Positions 59,268-64,000 of a DNA stretch of 64,000 nucleotides are shown one piece after another. The notes beneath the pieces were generated by a model. It was not told the DNA's origin. It searched no databases and saw nothing but the letters and a program-made list of their open reading frames with translations. A program made the translations under genes and the position numbers. Location of the stretch: the NCBI RefSeq assembly GCF_017696175.1, contig NZ_JAAORE010000003.1:372001-436000 (forward strand), given 5' to 3'. Origin of the DNA: Prochlorococcus marinus XMU1404 (lineage in GTDB: Bacteria; Cyanobacteriota; Cyanobacteriia; PCC-6307; Cyanobiaceae). The number at the start of each line of letters is the position of its first letter. Position 1 is the stretch's first letter.

Positions 59268-60440
59268 TTATAAGTAAATCATTTGTGAAGAGCCTAAAAA
59301 AGACTGATTAAATTTATCTAGATGTGTCGCACTTATAAAACATTGGCTATCTTTTCCAACAGAATTTAACAACAAATTTTGTCTTGTTATATCTAGTTCC
59401 GCTAAAACGTCATCCAATATAAATATTGGAGGGACATTGAATGTTTTATTTAATAAATCTAGTTCAGCCATTTTTAAAGCTAAAATAAAAGTTCTTTGCT
59501 GACCTGATGAACCATATTTTCTAACTGAAACATTATTAATTAGAAACTCAATATCATCACGATGAGGTCCAAAATTACATTTACCAGTCAATGCTTCTAA
59601 TGAACGCTGCTTTAATAGTTGTTCTGCTATTTTCTTACTAATAACTTCCTCTTCTTCTTCTTCTGGAATTATATTTTGTATCCCTGAAAGATAATTAATA
59701 CCTATTTGCTCTTTAGCTTTACTTAAGTGATTATGCCAATATTCAACATATGGTTTTATTTTTAATAAAGCCCTTCTTCTACGCCTAAAAATTCTTGTAC
59801 TTATAATTGACATTTGAATATCAAAGGTTTCAACAACTTCTGAGGATTGGTTCTTCAGGAAACTTTCTGAACGCCAGAAATGACTTCTTTGCTTTAAAAG
59901 TCTGTTAAATCTACTTATCAATTCTGAATATACTGGCTCAAGCTGAGATACAACTTTATCAATCCATGTTCTTCGATAACTTGGTTCACACCGAACAATA
60001 TCAATATCATTAGAACAAAAACATACACTTCGAATATAGTTCTTTATTTCACTCTGCTTTTTTAAGATTGATTCATTAACGTAAATTTTTTTAGAGCCTT
60101 TTCGAAATAAATTTAACTTTAAATCATCTCTAAAATCAACCTGTCCAATAACAACAGCCATATCACTATCATTTTCTATTAAGTCTTTATCACTTAAGGC
60201 TCTATTAGATTTTAATTGACTTAAAAATTCAATTGATTCAAGTAAATTTGACTTACCAATTCCGTTACAACCTAGAACAATAGCTCTTTGCTCTTTAAGG
60301 TCAATTTCAAAACTTTTATGGTTCCGAAAATTTTGAATTTTTAGTTTATTTAAAAAAATTTTTTTTGTGCATTCATTAATTAAATTAGCTAAGTTTAAAA
60401 TATTTAGATTTTCTTTAAAGAAATTGTAAATTAAGGGCAT
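59268..60440 (-). CDS. recF: DNA replication and repair protein RecF (start unresolved)
   Basis: SMC-like ATPase that helps load RecA at gaps. Walker A is GCNGIGKSN and the signature/Walker B region reads SSGQQRTFILAL and PIFILDDVLAELD. The conserved fold begins at FLNKLKIQNFRNHKSFEIDL, i.e. about nt 60356. The only in-frame ATG/GTG/TTG upstream of it is at 60438-60440, which lies in the acceptor arm of the divergent tRNA-Arg and would add ~27 non-conserved residues without a ribosome site. Either an ATT start at 60359 (363 residues, typical length) or ATG 60376 plus a one-base slip on A8/T7 (60352-60366) would restore the expected N-terminus. Confidence 0.88.
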   Translation of the reverse strand: MPLIYNFFKENLNILNLANLINECTKKIFLNKLKIQNFRNHKSFEIDLKEQRAIVLGCNGIGKSNLLESIEFLSQLKSNRALSDKDLIENDSDMAVVIGQVDFRDDLKLNLFRKGSKKIYVNESILKKQSEIKNYIRSVCFCSNDIDIVRCEPSYRRTWIDKVVSQLEPVYSELISRFNRLLKQRSHFWRSESFLKNQSSEVVETFDIQMSIISTRIFRRRRRALLKIKPYVEYWHNHLSKAKEQIGINYLSGIQNIIPEEEEEEVISKKIAEQLLKQRSLEALTGKCNFGPHRDDIEFLINNVSVRKYGSSGQQRTFILALKMAELDLLNKTFNVPPIFILDDVLAELDITRQNLLLNSVGKDSQCFISATHLDKFNQSFLGSSQMIYL

Positions 60441-60508
60441 GTAGCTCAGTTGGATAGAGCATCAGATTCCGGTTCTGAGAGTCGGGGGTTCGAATCCCTC
60501 CATGCTCG
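60435..60508 (+). tRNA. tRNA-Arg (CCG anticodon)
   Basis: 74 nt. Acceptor GGGCATG pairs with CATGCTC (one G-T pair), D-arm GCTCAGTTGGATAGAGC, anticodon arm TCAGA-TTCCGGT-TCTGA giving CCG, T-arm with GTTCGAATC. Terminal CCA is not encoded. Its promoter must lie within the 5' part of recF, on the opposite strand. Confidence 0.97.
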
Positions 60509-60519
60509 TAAAATGATTT

Positions 60520-60966
60520 TTAAAGCTTATATCCCATCACTCTTATTCCGTTTGGATCCAATATGAATCCACTTTCTTCTAAACTCTTAAATGAAGATTC
60601 TGGAGCTTGTACAGAAATACTGCATCCTGGCATTTCTCGATTTATTTTCTCAAGAGTTAAATTTATCAACATTGAATAGTAAAGTTGCTGATTAATTCCT
60701 GGTACTGCACTTAAATTCCATAAGTTTGCATTAAGTCCTCTGTCTGATGTAACCCTTACAAAACCATATAGTTTATTTTTAAATTCATTCTGTATGGTAA
60801 AAAAGAAATTACTTTGCTGAATAGCCTTAGAAAGAGATTTAATTGGGAATGTCTCACAACCACAATTTGATAAAAGCTTGTTAACTTCTTTAGCTAATGG
60901 GATCTGAGAAGAGTTAACAAAATAACCTTCTGGGAGAATAAGTTTTTTTTTAGAGAAATATTGCAA
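60520..60966 (-). CDS. GNAT-like N-acetyltransferase family protein
   Basis: 148 residues with a GNAT-type outline: LYGFVRVTSDRG and NLWNLSAVPGINQQLYYSML (central strands and the following helix), then SISVQAPESSFKSLEESGF and a C-terminal GIRVMGY strand. It resembles a small family found near ppc in marine picocyanobacteria. No acetyl-CoA loop of the RxxGxG form can be pointed to, so the enzyme activity is uncertain. It lies 3 nt after the ppc stop, same strand. Confidence 0.65.
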   Translation of the reverse strand: MQYFSKKKLILPEGYFVNSSQIPLAKEVNKLLSNCGCETFPIKSLSKAIQQSNFFFTIQNEFKNKLYGFVRVTSDRGLNANLWNLSAVPGINQQLYYSMLINLTLEKINREMPGCSISVQAPESSFKSLEESGFILDPNGIRVMGYKL

Positions 60967-60969
60967 TGA

Positions 60970-63939
60970 TCAACCTGTATTTCTCATTCCAGCTGCTATT
61001 CCATTAATTGTTAAAAGTGCACCTCTCAATAATTCACTTCTACTATAAGCTCTTCTAGATTCATCTTTATCAATAAGAAATTCGCTAATAGGGGGTTGTC
61101 TTGTTTGATCTCTAAGTCTTCTTAAAAGTGAAACTTGCAAAAATCCCAATGGAATAATTGTCTTATTTCTCAAGCTAACTGATGATTTTAAGTCTCTATC
61201 AGATTCGAGGAGTTTATTTTTACCAGTAATTTCAAGTATTAAAGATTTCGTAAGATTATATTCTTTAGAAATTACTTCAAAAATAAGATCAAAAGAATCT
61301 TTATTTTCTTCACTACCAAGGGTATCAACGTAATATTTAGCGACTTCCAAATCAACCTTAGATAATGTCATTTCCACCTTAGATATAAGCATTCTGAAAA
61401 ATGGCCATCTTTGATGCAGAACTCTTAACAATTCAATTTGTTTCGGGTCGGAATTCAATTCAGATGATAATGCTGTCCCTACTCCAAACCAACTGGGCAA
61501 AAGAAATCTACTTTGTGTCCAACCGAATACCCATGGAATAGCTCTTAAACTGGATAAATCCTTTGCACCCTTTTTTCTTCTAGCAGGCCTGCTAGAAATC
61601 TGTAATTTACTTATTTCTTCTATTGGAGTTACCTCTTGGAAAAAATTCAACAAATCAGGATTTTCATGAACTAATTTTCTATAATGAGACCTTGATGTTT
61701 CTGCGAGCCTAGACATTAATTGATTCCATTCAGGAGTAGCATCGAGTCTATTATTTACTAAACTATTTTGAATAACAGCTGTAGTAACAGTTTCTAAATT
61801 GTATAAAGCTAGTTCTGGCAGACTATATTTTGAAGCTAAAACTTCACCTTGTTCTGTTATTTTTATTCTCCCTTTTAAGGTTCCGCTTGGTTGAGCCAAT
61901 ATTGCCTGATAGGCTGGTCCTCCCCCTCTTCCTACAGAACCGCCTCTTCCATGAAAAAGTCTTAGCAATATATTATTTTTACTTGCAAGATTTTGAAGAG
62001 CTATTTGAGCTCTATGAATTTCCCAATTACTAGAAACAAACCCTGAATCTTTATTACTATCAGAATATCCAAGCATTAATTCTTGAAGAGGTTTAAAAGA
62101 TTCTCCAACTTTTGGCAATAACGATTTGTAAAAATCTAATTTAAACAACTTTTCCATTACTTCCGGGGCTCGTTTAAGGTCTTCAACAGTCTCAAAAAGA
62201 GGGACAACTAATAATTTTGACTTTTGTGAATTCTTATCAAGAAGTCCCATTTCTTTTGCGAGTAGGAGAACTTCAAGCAAATCAGATGCACTATGACTCA
62301 TTGAAATTACGTAAGAATGGCAGATACGACTACCAAATTCTTGCTGCAATCTCTTAACCATTTTAAAAACTGAAAAAGTTTCTTCAGTAGCTTGAGTCCA
62401 GTTAACATCAGATGAAATTAAAGGTCTTTTTGTATTTAATTCATCTACAAGCCATTTAATTTTCTCTTCCTCAGACATTTGATCATATTGCACAGATAAA
62501 TCAAGATAATTTGTAAGTTCTTGTAAAGCATCACTATGCTTTGTACTTTCTTGACGAATATCTAAACTTGCCAAAGAAAATCCGAAAATATGAACCTGAG
62601 TAAGTAAGGTGTTTACCGCCTCACAAGTTAAATCTGTACTAATCAGGCTATTTTTGATCAGTTCGAGATCATAAGTAAATTCGTTTACTGATTTGTAATA
62701 TAAGTTTTCAACTTGATCTATATTTTTAGTTTCTATTTCTCCCTCTAAGTCAAGTTTCCACCCACTTTTAGCTAATAAATTATTCCTTTCTTGTGTTAGT
62801 CTGAGTTTTTCTAAAATATAACTTAATTTCAATCTGTAAGGTTCTGATCTGTATCTTGTCGCCCTGGCTTCATAGATTTCTGGGAACTTAACCCTATCTG
62901 TTTCTAATGATTCTAATAAAGAAGAACTTACTTGACTCCATTGCATTGAGACACTTAATTGATCTCTAAGATTAGATGTTGCCATAATATATCTTTCCAA
63001 CATCAACTGCCTTTGGTAGCAAGCAGTACGCCATGTTATGTCAGGAGTTACTGATGGATTACCATCCCTATCGGAGCCGACCCAAGAACCGAAATTACAA
63101 AAAGATTCAGAGGGCATCTGAACATCAGGATAGTTTTCGATGAGTGCTTCAGCAATTCTGCCTCTCAATTGAGGCATCGCATTAAATAAAACCTGCTGAA
63201 AATAATGCAAGGCATAATCTACTTCGTCCAGAACTGAAGGTTTAAATTGATGCAATTCATCTGTTCTCCACCAAAGTCTCACTTCCTCTTTTAATTGAGT
63301 TTTTAAAGAATTTTTTTCTTCTTTTGTTAAAAATTGCTCAACCTGTATTTTTTTTAACAAATTTGCGACTCTAGTTTGCTTATGTCTAATCGTATGTCTT
63401 ACTATCTCTGTCGGGTGTGCAGTAAAAACTAAACGAATATCCATTTCCTGCAATAGAGCCTCTAATTTCCCTGGAGGTACATTTAATTTCCTTAACCTAT
63501 AAAATAATTCTCTAAAAGTGACAGGAGCATTTTGTCTTGCCAATGCTGGGGCAAAAGGATCAAGATTATCGGGAGATTTTTGAACATTTTTATTGGTAAA
63601 GCTTTGAATATATCTATCTTCCTCCACTCTTTGTTCCAAAATATTTACTAGTTGAAAATATAACGAGAACGCCCTTGCGGCAGCTATGGATTCAGCTAAA
63701 TCCATAGAATTTACGATATCAACTATTTCACTTTTAGAAGTTTTTGAACTATCACCATCAATTTGTTTTGAATAACTCAATTCTTTAAGCTGTATCAATC
63801 TCTCTGCTTGATCATCTGGGCATTCTTCTCTGAGAACAGATTCCCATAGATCCTCTATTAAAAGGCGACTTTTATCAAGTGAATCATTATTACTAATCAG
63901 ATCCACTCTATTATTTTTTATCTGTTGAAAAGATTCCAT
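60970..63939 (-). CDS. ppc: Phosphoenolpyruvate carboxylase
   Basis: 989 residues, full length. It fixes bicarbonate onto PEP to give oxaloacetate for amino acid supply. Catalytic motifs are [17 protein letters not shown] (His), [35 protein letters not shown], and the C-terminal RNTG. Regulatory phosphorylation serine of the plant type is not expected and not seen. A short AT-rich upstream (63940-64000) at the window edge should hold the promoter. Confidence 0.97.
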   Translation of the reverse strand: MESFQQIKNNRVDLISNNDSLDKSRLLIEDLWESVLREECPDDQAERLIQLKELSYSKQIDGDSSKTSKSEIVDIVNSMDLAESIAAARAFSLYFQLVNILEQRVEEDRYIQSFTNKNVQKSPDNLDPFAPALARQNAPVTFRELFYRLRKLNVPPGKLEALLQEMDIRLVFTAHPTEIVRHTIRHKQTRVANLLKKIQVEQFLTKEEKNSLKTQLKEEVRLWWRTDELHQFKPSVLDEVDYALHYFQQVLFNAMPQLRGRIAEALIENYPDVQMPSESFCNFGSWVGSDRDGNPSVTPDITWRTACYQRQLMLERYIMATSNLRDQLSVSMQWSQVSSSLLESLETDRVKFPEIYEARATRYRSEPYRLKLSYILEKLRLTQERNNLLAKSGWKLDLEGEIETKNIDQVENLYYKSVNEFTYDLELIKNSLISTDLTCEAVNTLLTQVHIFGFSLASLDIRQESTKHSDALQELTNYLDLSVQYDQMSEEEKIKWLVDELNTKRPLISSDVNWTQATEETFSVFKMVKRLQQEFGSRICHSYVISMSHSASDLLEVLLLAKEMGLLDKNSQKSKLLVVPLFETVEDLKRAPEVMEKLFKLDFYKSLLPKVGESFKPLQELMLGYSDSNKDSGFVSSNWEIHRAQIALQNLASKNNILLRLFHGRGGSVGRGGGPAYQAILAQPSGTLKGRIKITEQGEVLASKYSLPELALYNLETVTTAVIQNSLVNNRLDATPEWNQLMSRLAETSRSHYRKLVHENPDLLNFFQEVTPIEEISKLQISSRPARRKKGAKDLSSLRAIPWVFGWTQSRFLLPSWFGVGTALSSELNSDPKQIELLRVLHQRWPFFRMLISKVEMTLSKVDLEVAKYYVDTLGSEENKDSFDLIFEVISKEYNLTKSLILEITGKNKLLESDRDLKSSVSLRNKTIIPLGFLQVSLLRRLRDQTRQPPISEFLIDKDESRRAYSRSELLRGALLTINGIAAGMRNTG

Positions 63940-64000
63940 ATAATCATTATGTCACAAGTGAAAATGTTAAGATCAAATATTTATTTAAATAATCAAAAAT

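Noticed and set aside
1-64000. CRISPR arrays, insertion sequences, prophage
   Set aside because: No regularly spaced repeats, transposase genes or phage structural genes were seen on reading both strands.

Overview
The window is a stretch of a very AT-rich, compact cyanobacterial chromosome. Photosystem I genes (psaA, psaB, psaL, psaI), ndhN, ldpA, a CAAD-domain thylakoid protein, ferredoxin-dependent glutamate synthase and a plant-type methylphytylbenzoquinone methyltransferase fix it as an oxygenic cyanobacterium. Low GC, short intergenic gaps, frequent 1-4 nt gene overlaps and the gene neighbourhoods are what I know from high-light-adapted Prochlorococcus; that genus-level assignment is by recognition, not by a search.

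Layout. 1-4.3 kb: the 3' end of RNase E overlapping rnhB, a DUF1997 protein, pheA, a MPBQ/MSBQ methyltransferase and a LON-domain protein. 4.3-9.05 kb (minus): the str operon rpsL-rpsG-fusA-tuf-rpsJ. 9.2-15 kb: glsF with a coupled YciI-like gene, then lipA. 15.3-17.9 kb: a small accessory-looking block with a serine-recombinase-like protein whose catalytic residues are altered, a 70-residue partner, and a head-to-head pair of cell-wall-type enzymes (class A beta-lactamase fold and NlpC/P60). 17.9-24.8 kb: psaI-psaL, a small membrane protein, a family 2 glycosyltransferase, and psaA-psaB with a clear terminator. 25-29.8 kb: a CbiG-CobJ fusion, a HAD phosphatase, tRNA-Ser, alr and an HNH protein.

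29.8-45.9 kb is one 16-kb minus-strand run joining the S10, spc and alpha ribosomal clusters: rplC-rplD-rplW-rplB-rpsS-rplV-rpsC-rplP-rpmC-rpsQ-rplN-rplX-rplE-rpsH-rplF-rplR-rpsE-rplO-secY-adk-rpmJ-rpsM-rpsK-rpoA-rplQ-truA-rplM-rpsI-rpmE-prfA. S10 sits at the end of the str operon instead, and genes for S14, L30, IF-1 and Map are not in the run. 46-50 kb: ndhN-ldpA, tRNA-Gln, a HAD protein, and recA preceded by a textbook cyanobacterial LexA box. 50-64 kb: a degenerate DinG/XPD-like protein, tyrA, a CrtD-type carotenoid desaturase, a fructosamine-kinase-family gene, a CAAD protein, a MoeB-rhodanese protein that has lost its zinc cysteines, a tandem-duplicated CobO, larE, speD, recF (start codon problematic), tRNA-Arg, a GNAT protein and ppc.

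Most of the window is core housekeeping. I saw no CRISPR array, no insertion sequence, no prophage and no obvious undescribed multi-gene system. The best leads are single-gene oddities: the recombinase-like protein with changed catalytic residues, the recF start region inside a tRNA and beside A8/T7 homopolymers, the degenerate helicase next to recA, the zinc-less MoeB, the duplicated CobO, the orphan LarE, and the PNPase-docking peptide of RNase E encoded across the rnhB start.
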